Shown: positions 1 to 8,182 of the stretch, in pieces
Position numbering within the stretch: position 1 is the stretch's first letter
How the letters are laid out: each line of letters opens with the position of its first letter
Source: Pseudomonadota bacterium
GTDB taxonomy: Bacteria; Pseudomonadota; Alphaproteobacteria; Rhizobiales; Devosiaceae
Reading direction: 5' to 3'
DNA length: 64,000 nucleotides
Assembly (NCBI GenBank): GCA_023393475.1
Contig: JAEWLC010000109.1
Location: forward strand, 1-64,000
Notes under the pieces: model-generated
What the model saw: only the letters and a program-made list of their open reading frames with translations
Told to the model about the DNA's origin: nothing
Database searches by the model: none
Translations under genes and position numbers: made by a program

Positions 1-665
1 TCGACCGCCAGTACGAGTTGGAGCACACGCTCGAGATCCGCGGCAAGACGGCCGCGCTGAGGGAGCTGCAGAAGGACCTGCCCTCGGCCGGCCAGACCAG
101 TTTTACGCGTCAGCAGGAGCCGTTGGGGCTCGGCCATGCGGTCTGGTGTGCCCGCGAACTCGTGGGCAACCAGCCTTTCGCGCTGCTGCTTCCTGACATG
201 GTGTTCAAGGCCAAGCCCGGCGTCCTGAAGCAGATGATGCAGGCCTACGAGGAGACGGGTGGCAACATCGTCGGGGTCGAGGAGGTCGATCCCAAGGAAG
301 TGTCGAACTACGGCATCGTGGCGCGCGGCTCGGGTCCGGATACCGGCTTCCGCATCACCGGCATGGTGGAAAAGCCGAAGCCCGCCGATGCGCCTTCCAA
401 CCTCTTCATCGCCGGCCGCTACATCCTGCAGCCCGAGATCTTCAACCTGCTCTCCGAGCAGACGCGCGGGGCCGGCAACGAGATCCAGCTGACCGATGCG
501 ATGCAGGTGCTGATCAAGAGCCAGGACTTCACCGGGGTGAAGTACGAGGGCAAGGTCTTCGACTGTGGGTCGAAGCTCGGCTTCCTCACCGCCAACGTGG
601 TGTTCGCCCTGGACCGTCCCGACCTCGCCGACGCCTTCCGCGAGGAAATCCGCCACCTCATCTAG
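1..665 (+). CDS. galU: UTP-glucose-1-phosphate uridylyltransferase (3' part, 5' end outside window)
   Basis: Makes UDP-glucose from UTP and glucose-1-phosphate in the cytosol, feeding exopolysaccharide, glucan and LPS synthesis. The reading frame is open from position 3 and starts inside the protein with DRQYELEHTLE, a stretch typical of GalU. The nucleotidyltransferase core continues with GLGHAVWCAR, LLPDMVF, GNIVGVEEV, the EKPKP motif, AGRYIL and a C-terminal FDCGSKLGFL segment. About 221 residues are present of a usual ~295, so roughly the first quarter is missing because the window begins here, not because the gene is broken. It ends in a CTAG that also supplies the stop of the convergent gene. 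Confidence 0.95.
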   Translation, partial: DRQYELEHTLEIRGKTAALRELQKDLPSAGQTSFTRQQEPLGLGHAVWCARELVGNQPFALLLPDMVFKAKPGVLKQMMQAYEETGGNIVGVEEVDPKEVSNYGIVARGSGPDTGFRITGMVEKPKPADAPSNLFIAGRYILQPEIFNLLSEQTRGAGNEIQLTDAMQVLIKSQDFTGVKYEGKVFDCGSKLGFLTANVVFALDRPDLADAFREEIRHLI

Positions 666-1912
666 CGGTGGAAGCGGACGCCCACGAGCACCTGGTGTTC
701 GTCGGTCGCGGGCTCGGGCGTCGTCTCGCTGCGCTCGAAGCCGTAGTCGGCAGTGAGGTCGGTGTGCTCGTTGAGCAGGTAATCCGCCCCCAGGCCAACG
801 CCCCATTTGCTCTCTTTGGTGTCGATGTCCTCGTAGCTCGCCGTGCTCCAGTCGGCGCTGGCGCGCAGCCTTAGCCAGGGGTTGAGCTGATAGGCCAGCG
901 TCCCCTCGGCCGTGTAGGTAAGCTTGGCGGTTGCCCCCGACGTCGTGCCGGGCGAGGAAATCACCGTGGTCAGCTCGCCGGTGAGCGCAAGCGTCTCGCT
1001 GGGGCTGAACTCTGCCTTGGCGCCGTAGAGCATGGCCGAGAAATCATCGAGCGTGCTGTCGACGAAATCGCGATAGCCCCAGCCGACCGAGCCCTCGAGT
1101 TCGAGCACTTCGCTCGGCCTGAAGGTGAGGCCGGTGCGGGTCGCATAGGTGGTGTTGTCGAGCTTCACCAGCAGCGTCGGCGAGGCGATGTCGTACTGCT
1201 CGGCGACTGCTTCACCATCGATGAAGGCCATGAGCCCCGGCGCCAGCCTGTAGCCGAGCCGTGCCCCCGCGCCCCAGGTCGTGGTGTTCTGGTAGTCGTT
1301 GCTCGAAGCCGTGTCGTCGTCATAGGTCGTCTCGCCGACCACATCGCGCCCGGCACTGCCACGCAGCGAGATCAGCACGGGACCGAAGTCGCGCCGGACG
1401 CTGGCTTCGGCATTGCCCGAGATTTCGAGGGGCGCGGTCGCGACATTCACCGGCTGGTCGGTATCCTCGGGATCGTCCTGCGACAGAGTGAGGTCGATCT
1501 TGCCTTCGAGCGTCGTCTGCTCGTCGAGCGCGTAGCTCCCCCCAGCCGTGGCCGTGACCGAACCGAGCCGCGGATCGCCGTCGAGCTTCTGCGAGATTTC
1601 GCCCGAGATGCCGAAATTGTAGCCGCCGCGGATGGTCTCCTGCTGCAGCGAGACCTCGGGGAGCGCCACGACCTCGTAAATCGGCCCCTCGCCCGAGCCG
1701 TCGTCACGGACCCCACCACGCAGCCCCACGCTCCAGTCGAACTGGAACGGCGGCCCGACCTCGTCGGGCGGATTGGGCACGCAATAGGTGCATTCCGCCT
1801 CGGGACCGGTGAGAGCGTTGTTGGCGAAGTCCGAACCATCGCCCGCAAAAGCGGGACCACAAAGCGTCAGCGCAAGCGCGCCCGCCGCGATGCCGGCTCT
1901 GCATGGAGACAT
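662..1912 (-). CDS. Outer-membrane beta-barrel protein
   Basis: A 416-residue exported protein. Residues 1-23 form a signal peptide with an AFA cleavage site, followed by a short Cys-containing spacer (CTYC). The rest alternates hydrophobic and polar residues in many strands (for example GVRDDGSG, GARLGYRLAPGLMAF, WGVGLGADYLL) and ends in VGVRFHR, as expected for a porin-like barrel of the BBP2 type found in Rhizobiales. Function is unknown; similar proteins are linked to exopolysaccharide or surface biogenesis, which would suit the galU neighbour, but that link is inference. Its TAG stop overlaps the galU stop by four bases. No strong ribosome site precedes the ATG. Confidence 0.75.
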   Translation of the reverse strand: MSPCRAGIAAGALALTLCGPAFAGDGSDFANNALTGPEAECTYCVPNPPDEVGPPFQFDWSVGLRGGVRDDGSGEGPIYEVVALPEVSLQQETIRGGYNFGISGEISQKLDGDPRLGSVTATAGGSYALDEQTTLEGKIDLTLSQDDPEDTDQPVNVATAPLEISGNAEASVRRDFGPVLISLRGSAGRDVVGETTYDDDTASSNDYQNTTTWGAGARLGYRLAPGLMAFIDGEAVAEQYDIASPTLLVKLDNTTYATRTGLTFRPSEVLELEGSVGWGYRDFVDSTLDDFSAMLYGAKAEFSPSETLALTGELTTVISSPGTTSGATAKLTYTAEGTLAYQLNPWLRLRASADWSTASYEDIDTKESKWGVGLGADYLLNEHTDLTADYGFERSETTPEPATDEHQVLVGVRFHR

Positions 1913-1982
1913 GGTTGGGCCACCGTCAGCGCGAGATAATCGTCAACGAACCCTTGCAGCTTATGGTTAAGGAAGGCTTGCC

Positions 1983-2429
1983 TCAGGCAGGCTCGACGGT
2001 CAGCTCCGCCCCATCGGCGCTGACGATCCGCACCTTCACGCCGGCAGGCAAATCTGGTCCGGTGACGCGCCAGGTCGTATCGTCGAGATTGAGCCGACCG
2101 TTGCCATCCTGGATCGCGTGCTCGAGCAGGACTTCGCGCCCGATATAGCGCTGCGCCCGCTGGTTGAGGAACGGACGGTCCGATACGGGGCCGGGCCCGC
2201 GAAAGCGCAGCCAGAGCCAGATGGCGACCAGCGCCAGCACGCCGAAGATGACGAACTGCAGCGGCCAGAAGACGGTGACGAACAGCGACAGGGCGCCGGT
2301 GACCATGGCCGCCGCACCCAGCCAGATCAGCACGCCACCCGGGAGCACCAGTTCGAGCCCGAGCAGCACGAGCCCGCCGACGATCCATGACCACGCGCCG
2401 TTTTGGGCGATGAAGTCGATGATCTGCAT
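1983..2429 (-). CDS. nfeD: NfeD-like membrane protein
   Basis: A 148-residue partner of SPFH proteins. The start MQIIDFIAQNG is chosen because GGAGGGG sits just upstream; an earlier in-frame methionine would run into the preceding gene. Hydrophobic segments lie at about residues 12-35 and 40-75 (the latter probably two helices), followed by a soluble OB-fold domain with GREVLLEHAIQDGNGRLNLDD and a terminal VRIVSADGAELTVEPA, the usual NfeD C-domain. It lies 22 bases after the SPFH gene in the same direction, the standard nfeD/SPFH operon. The pair is thought to organise membrane microdomains or membrane protein quality control. Confidence 0.9.
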   Translation of the reverse strand: MQIIDFIAQNGAWSWIVGGLVLLGLELVLPGGVLIWLGAAAMVTGALSLFVTVFWPLQFVIFGVLALVAIWLWLRFRGPGPVSDRPFLNQRAQRYIGREVLLEHAIQDGNGRLNLDDTTWRVTGPDLPAGVKVRIVSADGAELTVEPA

Positions 2430-2451
2430 TTGCCCCTCCGTGTGCTTGAGG

Positions 2452-3432
2452 TCAGGTGGTGGAAGGTGGACGGCTGTTGGGCACACGCGTTGCCGCGCGG
2501 CCTTCGCCGCCGAAGGTTTCCTTGGCAATCTCGGCGATACCGCCGATGGCTCCGATGACGCTGGCCGCTTCCACGGGCAGCATCAGCACCTTCTGGTTGG
2601 GCGACTTCGCCAGCCCTTCCAGCGCCTTGATGTAGTTGTTGGCGACGAAGTAGTTGATCGCCTGCACATCGCCGGTCGCGATGGCGTGCGACACCACTTC
2701 GGTGGCCTTGGCTTCAGCTTCGGCCGAACGCTCGCGCGCCTCGGCGTCGCGGAACGCCGCCTCGCGCCGGCCCTCAGCTTCGAGCACCTGGCGCTGCTTC
2801 TCGCCTTCGGCCTGGAGGATCGCCGCCTGCCGCTTGCCCTCGGCCTCGAGGATCAGGGCGCGCTTCTCGCGTTCCGCCTTCATCTGCCGGCCCATCGACT
2901 CGACGAGGTCCTTGGGTGGATCGATGTCCTTGATCTCGATGCGGGTGATCTTGAGCCCCCAGGGGCTGACGGCGGCGTCGACGACGCGCAACACCCGTGT
3001 GTTGATCTCGTCGCGATGGCTCAGCAGCTCGTCGAGGTCCATCGACCCCATCACCGACCGGATATTGGTCATCGTCAGGTTGAGGATACCGACCTCAAGC
3101 TGCGCCACTTCATAGGCAGCGGCCGCGGCATCGAGGATCTGGTAGAAGGTGACGCCGTTGGCCGTGACCGAGGCGTTGTCGCGCGTGATCACCTCCTGGT
3201 GGGGCACGTCGAGCACCTGCTCCATCATGTTCATCTTCTTGCCGATGTTGTCGACGAACGGGATGATGAGATTCAGGCCCGGCTTCAGCGTGCGGATGTA
3301 CCGCCCGAAGCGCTCGACGGTGTAGTTGTAGCCCTGCGGCACCACCTTGGCGCCGGCGAACAGCACCAGCACTGCCAGCACGCCAAGGGTGATGAGCGTG
3401 ATGCTCAGCCCGTCGAGTTCCAGAAAGTCCAT
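2452..3432 (-). CDS. SPFH/band 7 membrane protein (QmcA/paraslipin-like)
   Basis: A stomatin-like scaffold. One N-terminal membrane helix (about residues 8-28) is followed by the SPFH domain (VPQGYNYTVERFGRY to roughly residue 180) and a long charged coiled coil built of repeated EAEG units (LEAEGKR, LQAEGEK, LEAEGRR), then a hydrophobic LMLPVEAASVIGAIGG stretch typical of paraslipins. The start is taken as ATG at 3432, eight bases after AAGGAGG; a TTG at 3438 would sit too close to that site. It forms an operon with nfeD. Expected to oligomerise at the inner membrane and influence proteolysis and lipid microdomains. Confidence 0.9.
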   Translation of the reverse strand: MDFLELDGLSITLITLGVLAVLVLFAGAKVVPQGYNYTVERFGRYIRTLKPGLNLIIPFVDNIGKKMNMMEQVLDVPHQEVITRDNASVTANGVTFYQILDAAAAAYEVAQLEVGILNLTMTNIRSVMGSMDLDELLSHRDEINTRVLRVVDAAVSPWGLKITRIEIKDIDPPKDLVESMGRQMKAEREKRALILEAEGKRQAAILQAEGEKQRQVLEAEGRREAAFRDAEARERSAEAEAKATEVVSHAIATGDVQAINYFVANNYIKALEGLAKSPNQKVLMLPVEAASVIGAIGGIAEIAKETFGGEGRAATRVPNSRPPSTT

Positions 3433-3593
3433 CCCCAACCCCTCCTTGGTGTGCCCGGCCCCTCACTGACATGTAAGTGCCTGCCGGAGTCGGTGCAATA
3501 ATGCACAGTGACTATCCGCAGTTGTGTGAAGGCGGGGAACGCGCCGCGCCGCAATGCCGTTGAACGACAAAGCAATCGTTCGCGAGTTGAACC

Positions 3594-4478
3594 ATGCCAG
3601 CAGCATCCCGCCCGATCTGGAAGGGCCAGTTGCGACTATCGCTCGTCTCGATCCCGGTCGAGATGTTCACGGCCACCAAATCGGCCGGCAAGCCGAGCTT
3701 TCGCCAGATCCACGAACCGAGCGGCAAGCCGATCCACTACCAGAAGGTGGTCGACGGTCTCGGGCCGATCGACACCGACGATATCCGCAAGGGCTTCGAG
3801 TACCAGAAGGGCGACTATGTGCTGCTGACCGACGACGAGATCGATGCGGTGAAGCTCGAGACGCGGAAGACCCTCGACCTGGTCCAGTTCGTCGACGAGG
3901 ACGAGATCCCGCCGCTCTACTTCGACACGCCCTACTATCTCACCCCCTCCGACGAACTCGCCGAGGACGCCTTTCGCGTCGTGCGCGACGCCATGCGCAA
4001 GGCGAAGAAGGTGGGGCTGGGGCAGCTGGCCCTGCGCGGCAAGGAGTACCTCGTCTCGATCAAGCCCTGCGGCAAGGGCATCCTGCTCGAGACGCTGCAC
4101 TACGAGGACGAGATCAAGAAGTCGGACAGCTTCTTCTCCGACATTCCCGCGAAATCGAGCGACGACGACCTGCTCGAAGTGGCGACGGCGCTGATCGAGA
4201 AGAAGACCGACAGCTTCGACGTCGGCAAGTTCAAGGACCACTACAACACCGCCCTGCGCGAGCTGATCCAGCGCAAGCTGAAATCGAAATCCGGCAAGGT
4301 CGCGGTCGACGAGGACGAGGACAAGCGCCCGCGCGGCGGCAATGTCGTCGACCTGATGTCAGCGCTGAAAAAGAGCCTCGAGGGCGGCAGCAAGTCGGCG
4401 CCCGCTCCGGCAGCAAAGAAGGCGGCAGCTTCCAGGAAACCGGCAGCCAAGGCTGCTGCGAGGAAGAAGGCGAGCTGA
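3594..4478 (+). CDS. ku: Ku protein, non-homologous end joining
   Basis: Binds double-strand DNA ends as a homodimer ring and recruits LigD. The 294-residue protein starts with the family hallmark RPIWKGQLRLSLVSIPVEMF and carries the Ku core to about residue 235 (KGFEYQKGDYVLL, YFDTPYYL, GKEYLVSIKPCGKGILLETL). From about residue 250 it turns into a Lys/Ala-rich basic tail (KKAAASRKPAAKAAARKK), common in bacterial Ku and implicated in DNA or LigD contacts. It is followed after one base by ligD, so the two are certainly co-transcribed. Expected to act mainly in stationary phase or after desiccation, as in other soil bacteria. Confidence 0.97.
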   Translation: MPAASRPIWKGQLRLSLVSIPVEMFTATKSAGKPSFRQIHEPSGKPIHYQKVVDGLGPIDTDDIRKGFEYQKGDYVLLTDDEIDAVKLETRKTLDLVQFVDEDEIPPLYFDTPYYLTPSDELAEDAFRVVRDAMRKAKKVGLGQLALRGKEYLVSIKPCGKGILLETLHYEDEIKKSDSFFSDIPAKSSDDDLLEVATALIEKKTDSFDVGKFKDHYNTALRELIQRKLKSKSGKVAVDEDEDKRPRGGNVVDLMSALKKSLEGGSKSAPAPAAKKAAASRKPAAKAAARKKAS

Positions 4479-4479
4479 G

Positions 4480-7059
4480 ATGGCCGCCACACCTCGCGAC
4501 CAGCTCAAGTCCTATCGGGCCAAGCGCGATTTCTCGAAGACCGCCGAGCCCTCGGGTGCGAAGTCGACGCGCGAAAGAAAGGGCACACCGCTCCGGTTCA
4601 TCGTCCAGAAGCACGACGCGACCCGGCTCCACTACGACTTCCGGCTTGAACTCGACGGCGTGCTGAAAAGCTGGGCGGTGACCAGGGGGCCATCGACCAA
4701 TCCCGCCGACAAGCGCCTCGCCGTGCGCGTCGAGGATCATCCGCTCGACTACGCCGATTTCGAGGGCACCATCCCCGAAGGCGAGTATGGCGGGGGCACG
4801 GTGATGCTGTGGGATGAGGGCACCTGGGAGCCAATCGGCGACCCGCACGAGGGGCTCGACGGCGGCGACCTGAAGTTTCGGCTCAAGGGCAAGCGCATGA
4901 AGGGCGAGTGGGTGCTGGTCCACATGAAGGGCCGCGACAACAAGACCCGCAACGGCACGCGCGAAAACTGGCTGCTGATCAAGCACCGCGATCGCTACGC
5001 CACCGAGACGAACGGGCTGACCGAGAAGTTCACCACCAGCGTCGAGACCGGTCGTGACCTCGATGGCATCGCCAAGGGACTCAAGTCCCGGAAGAAGGCC
5101 AAGGAGAACACGCCCAGGGCGCAGGTCTGGACCAGGTCCGGCGCCGTCGCCCTCCCCGATTTCCGCGAACCGCAACTGGCAACGCTGGTCGAGGAGGTAC
5201 CCGAGGGCGATCAGTGGCTGTTCGAAACCAAGTTCGACGGCTACCGCTGCATCGCCGCCATCGCCGGGCCGGAAGTCCGCCTCTACACCCGCAACGGCAA
5301 CGACTGGACAGAGCAGTTCCATGATCTCGTCGCCCCGTTCAGCAAGCTGACAAAGGGCTCGGCGCTGATCGATGGCGAGATTTGCGCCTTCAAGGATGGC
5401 CGCACAGATTTCTCGACGTTGAAGGACGCGCTTTCGAACGGCGGACCGCTAACCTTCTTTGCCTTCGACCTGCTCGAGGTGGACGGCGAGAACCTCGAAA
5501 AGCTCCCGCTCACCGAGCGCAAGGCGCGGCTCGAGAAGCTGCTCGGCAAGCAGGGTAAGAACAGCGCCATCCAGTATTCCGACCACGTGCGCGGCCACGG
5601 GCAGGATGTGTTCAAGGCCATGTGCGAGGCGCAGCAGGAGGGGGTGATCGCCAAGCTCGCCGATGCCCCCTACCGGCACGAGCGCACCAAATCCTGGCTG
5701 AAGATCAAGTGCAGCCATCGGCAGGAATTCGTCATCGCGGGCTGGCGCCCCTCCGACAAGCACAAGGGCTTTGCCTCGCTTCTGCTCGGCACCTGGGAGG
5801 GCGGCAAGCTGATCTACCGCGGGCGCGTCGGCACCGGCTTCAACCAGGAAAGCGCGGCCGAGCTGCAGGCCGAGATGGACAAGCGCGCCCGCAAGACGCC
5901 CGCCTTCGAGACGGTGCCGCGCGACATCGCCCGGCGCGCGAAATGGATCGAACCGGAACTGGTCGGCGAGGTCGATTTCACCGAGTTCACGCCCGACGGG
6001 CACCTGCGCCACCCGAGTTTTGCCGGGCTGCGCAAGGACAAGCCGGCTCGCGAGATACGGCTCGAAACACCGGCGCCAGCCGCCGGGGCGACAAAGCCGA
6101 AACGCCACGCTAAGCTCAAGTCCATGCAGTTGACCAACGAGATAGGCATAGCGATTGCCGAGCGCCGCAAGGTGCGGCTCACAAGCCCTGACCGGCCGGT
6201 GCTGCCGGACGAGACAGTCACCAAGGCCCGGCTCTTCGCCTATTACGACGCCGTGGCCGAGCGCATGCTGCCCCATATCGAGAAGCGTGCGCTAAGCCTC
6301 GTGCGGGTGCCGCACGGGTCAAAGCCTTTCTTCCAGAAGCACGACAGCGGCGGCTTCCCCGACGAGATGAAGCACGTCAACATCGAGCTCAAGGAAAGCG
6401 AGAACGAGGACCACTTCTACGTCACCGACATCGAGGGCGTACTGGCGGGCGTGCAGATGTCGACGCTCGAATTCCACATCTGGGGCAGCCATATCGGCAA
6501 GACACTGGAAAAGCCCGATCGCATCATCTTCGATATCGACCCCGACGAAGGCCTCGACTTCAAGCGCGTGAAGGAGGCGGCCATCCACATCCGCGACGTG
6601 CTGGGCGAGTGGGGCCTCGAGAGCTTCCCCATGGTCACCGGCGGCAAGGGGATCCACGTCATCGCGCCGCTGAAGCCGGTAACGGAATGGCCGCTGGTCA
6701 AGCTGTTCTGCCGGACTTTCGCGGAAAAGCTGGAGCAGACCGAGCCCGAGAACTACACCGCCAATATCCGCAAGGTGAAGCGCGAGGGCCGCATGTTCGT
6801 CGACTACCTGCGCAACGAGCGCGGCGCGACGGCGGTGACGCCATTCTCCACCCGCGCCAAGCCGGGCGTGTCATGCGCCGTGCCGGTCGGCTGGGACGAA
6901 CTCGACGCGATCAAGGCAGCCAACCAGTTCCACATCGAGGCGGCGGCTGAGCGAGCCAAGGAACCCGATCCGTGGAAGGGCTATTTCGACCTGACTCAGT
7001 CGATCACCAAGGGAATGGTCGAGGCCGTGGCGGGGCCGTTGAAGGACCTGAAGCTGTAG
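4480..7059 (+). CDS. ligD: Multifunctional NHEJ ATP-dependent DNA ligase LigD (PE-LIG-POL)
   Basis: An 859-residue enzyme that trims, fills and seals ends bound by Ku. Order of domains: 3'-phosphoesterase (about 38-190; HDATRLHYDFRLE and the VEDHPLDYADFEG / GEYGGG segments hold the metal and phosphate ligands), ATP-dependent ligase (about 225-530; nucleotidyl lysine K251 in TKFDGYR, later GEICAF and WLKIKC), and primase-like polymerase (about 560-850; IIFDIDPDEGLDF holds the catalytic aspartates near residue 684). This is the Pseudomonas-type order. Length is normal and every catalytic motif I looked for is present. Starts one base after the ku stop. Confidence 0.97.
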   Translation: MAATPRDQLKSYRAKRDFSKTAEPSGAKSTRERKGTPLRFIVQKHDATRLHYDFRLELDGVLKSWAVTRGPSTNPADKRLAVRVEDHPLDYADFEGTIPEGEYGGGTVMLWDEGTWEPIGDPHEGLDGGDLKFRLKGKRMKGEWVLVHMKGRDNKTRNGTRENWLLIKHRDRYATETNGLTEKFTTSVETGRDLDGIAKGLKSRKKAKENTPRAQVWTRSGAVALPDFREPQLATLVEEVPEGDQWLFETKFDGYRCIAAIAGPEVRLYTRNGNDWTEQFHDLVAPFSKLTKGSALIDGEICAFKDGRTDFSTLKDALSNGGPLTFFAFDLLEVDGENLEKLPLTERKARLEKLLGKQGKNSAIQYSDHVRGHGQDVFKAMCEAQQEGVIAKLADAPYRHERTKSWLKIKCSHRQEFVIAGWRPSDKHKGFASLLLGTWEGGKLIYRGRVGTGFNQESAAELQAEMDKRARKTPAFETVPRDIARRAKWIEPELVGEVDFTEFTPDGHLRHPSFAGLRKDKPAREIRLETPAPAAGATKPKRHAKLKSMQLTNEIGIAIAERRKVRLTSPDRPVLPDETVTKARLFAYYDAVAERMLPHIEKRALSLVRVPHGSKPFFQKHDSGGFPDEMKHVNIELKESENEDHFYVTDIEGVLAGVQMSTLEFHIWGSHIGKTLEKPDRIIFDIDPDEGLDFKRVKEAAIHIRDVLGEWGLESFPMVTGGKGIHVIAPLKPVTEWPLVKLFCRTFAEKLEQTEPENYTANIRKVKREGRMFVDYLRNERGATAVTPFSTRAKPGVSCAVPVGWDELDAIKAANQFHIEAAAERAKEPDPWKGYFDLTQSITKGMVEAVAGPLKDLKL

Positions 7060-7078
7060 CCTCTTCTGCTGCGGTCCC

Positions 7079-8098
7079 TCAAATCCAGCCCGAAAGTTCC
7101 TTGCGGATGACGGTCTCGATCATGGCCATGCCCATGTCGCTGTCGTTGAGGCAGGGGATGTAGGCGAAGCGCTCGCCGCCGGCGTGCGTGAACTGCTCTT
7201 CGCCGGTGATGGCGATTTCCTCGAGCGTCTCGATGCAATCGACCGAGAAGGCGGGCGCCACCACGGCGACGCGCTTCTTGCCCTGGCCGGGCAGCGCTTC
7301 GAGCGTCTTGTCGAGATAGGGCTGCAGCCATTCCGAATTGCCGAACCGGCTCTGGAACACGACCATCAGCTTTTCCTCGGACCAGCCCAGGTGCTCGCGC
7401 ACCAGCCGCGTCGTCTTGGTGCACTGGCAGTGGTACGGGTCGCCCTTCTCGAGATATTCGACCGGCATGCCGTGATACGAGGTGAGGATGACGTCGGGCG
7501 TGAAATCCAGCTTCGCCACGCCATCGGCGATGCTCTGCGCCAGCGTCTCTACATAGACATCGGTGTCGAAATAGGGCGGCAGGGTGCGGATGGCCGGCTG
7601 CCAGCGCAGCGTCTTCAGCACATCGAACGCCTTGTCGTTGGCCGTGCCGACGGTCGTCGCCGAGTATTGCGGATAGAGCGGCGCGAGCACGATCTTCTCG
7701 CAGCCCGCCTCCTGCAGCGCCTTGATGCCGGCTTCGGTCGAGGGGTTGCCGTAGCGCATGCCGATCTCGACCGGGATGTCGCCGCCGAGCCGCTGCTGGA
7801 GCTTCGTCGCCTGCGAGCGGCTGATGACGCGCAGCGGGCTGTCGCCGGCCTGGTAGTCCCAGATGCGCTTGTAGTTGGCGCCGCTCCGCTGCGGGCGGAC
7901 CGAAAGGATCACGCCCTGCAGCAGCGGCTGCCAGAACAGTGGGTTGACTTCGATGACGCGACGATCTGACAGGAACTCGCTGAGAAAGCGCCGCATCGAC
8001 CAGTAGTCAGTGGCGTCGGGCGTGCCGAGGTTCAGCAGGAGAACGCCGACGCGCGGCGTCTTGATCGGCGGGTGGCCCGGAGGAAGGGCGGGTGCCAT
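7079..8098 (-). CDS. hemH: Ferrochelatase
   Basis: Inserts Fe2+ into protoporphyrin IX, the last step of haem synthesis, at the cytoplasmic face of the membrane. The start MAPALPPGHPP (339 residues) is preferred to an upstream TTG-type extension that lacks family similarity. Recognisable motifs are VGVLLLNLGTPD at the N-terminus, LYPQYSATTVGT, the catalytic histidine in LTSYHGMPVEYLEKGDPYHCQC (shown here in two parts: TSYHGMP and KGDPYHCQC), FQSRFG, and the conserved Glu in SVDCIETLEE. Monocistronic and convergent with ligD, 19 bases between the stops. Confidence 0.96.
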   Translation of the reverse strand: MAPALPPGHPPIKTPRVGVLLLNLGTPDATDYWSMRRFLSEFLSDRRVIEVNPLFWQPLLQGVILSVRPQRSGANYKRIWDYQAGDSPLRVISRSQATKLQQRLGGDIPVEIGMRYGNPSTEAGIKALQEAGCEKIVLAPLYPQYSATTVGTANDKAFDVLKTLRWQPAIRTLPPYFDTDVYVETLAQSIADGVAKLDFTPDVILTSYHGMPVEYLEKGDPYHCQCTKTTRLVREHLGWSEEKLMVVFQSRFGNSEWLQPYLDKTLEALPGQGKKRVAVVAPAFSVDCIETLEEIAITGEEQFTHAGGERFAYIPCLNDSDMGMAMIETVIRKELSGWI

Positions 8099-8182
8099 GG
8101 GCAGCCTGTGTCTTGTGAAAGTTTGGCGGCAACATAGTCCGGGACGCCCCGAACACAAGTGCAAGTGTGTCGCGGCGCCCGT

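Noticed and set aside
3493..3506. GTGCA-ATAA-TGCAC inverted repeat upstream of ku
   Set aside because: Arms of five bases only; plausible by chance in this GC content and no known end-joining regulator binds it.
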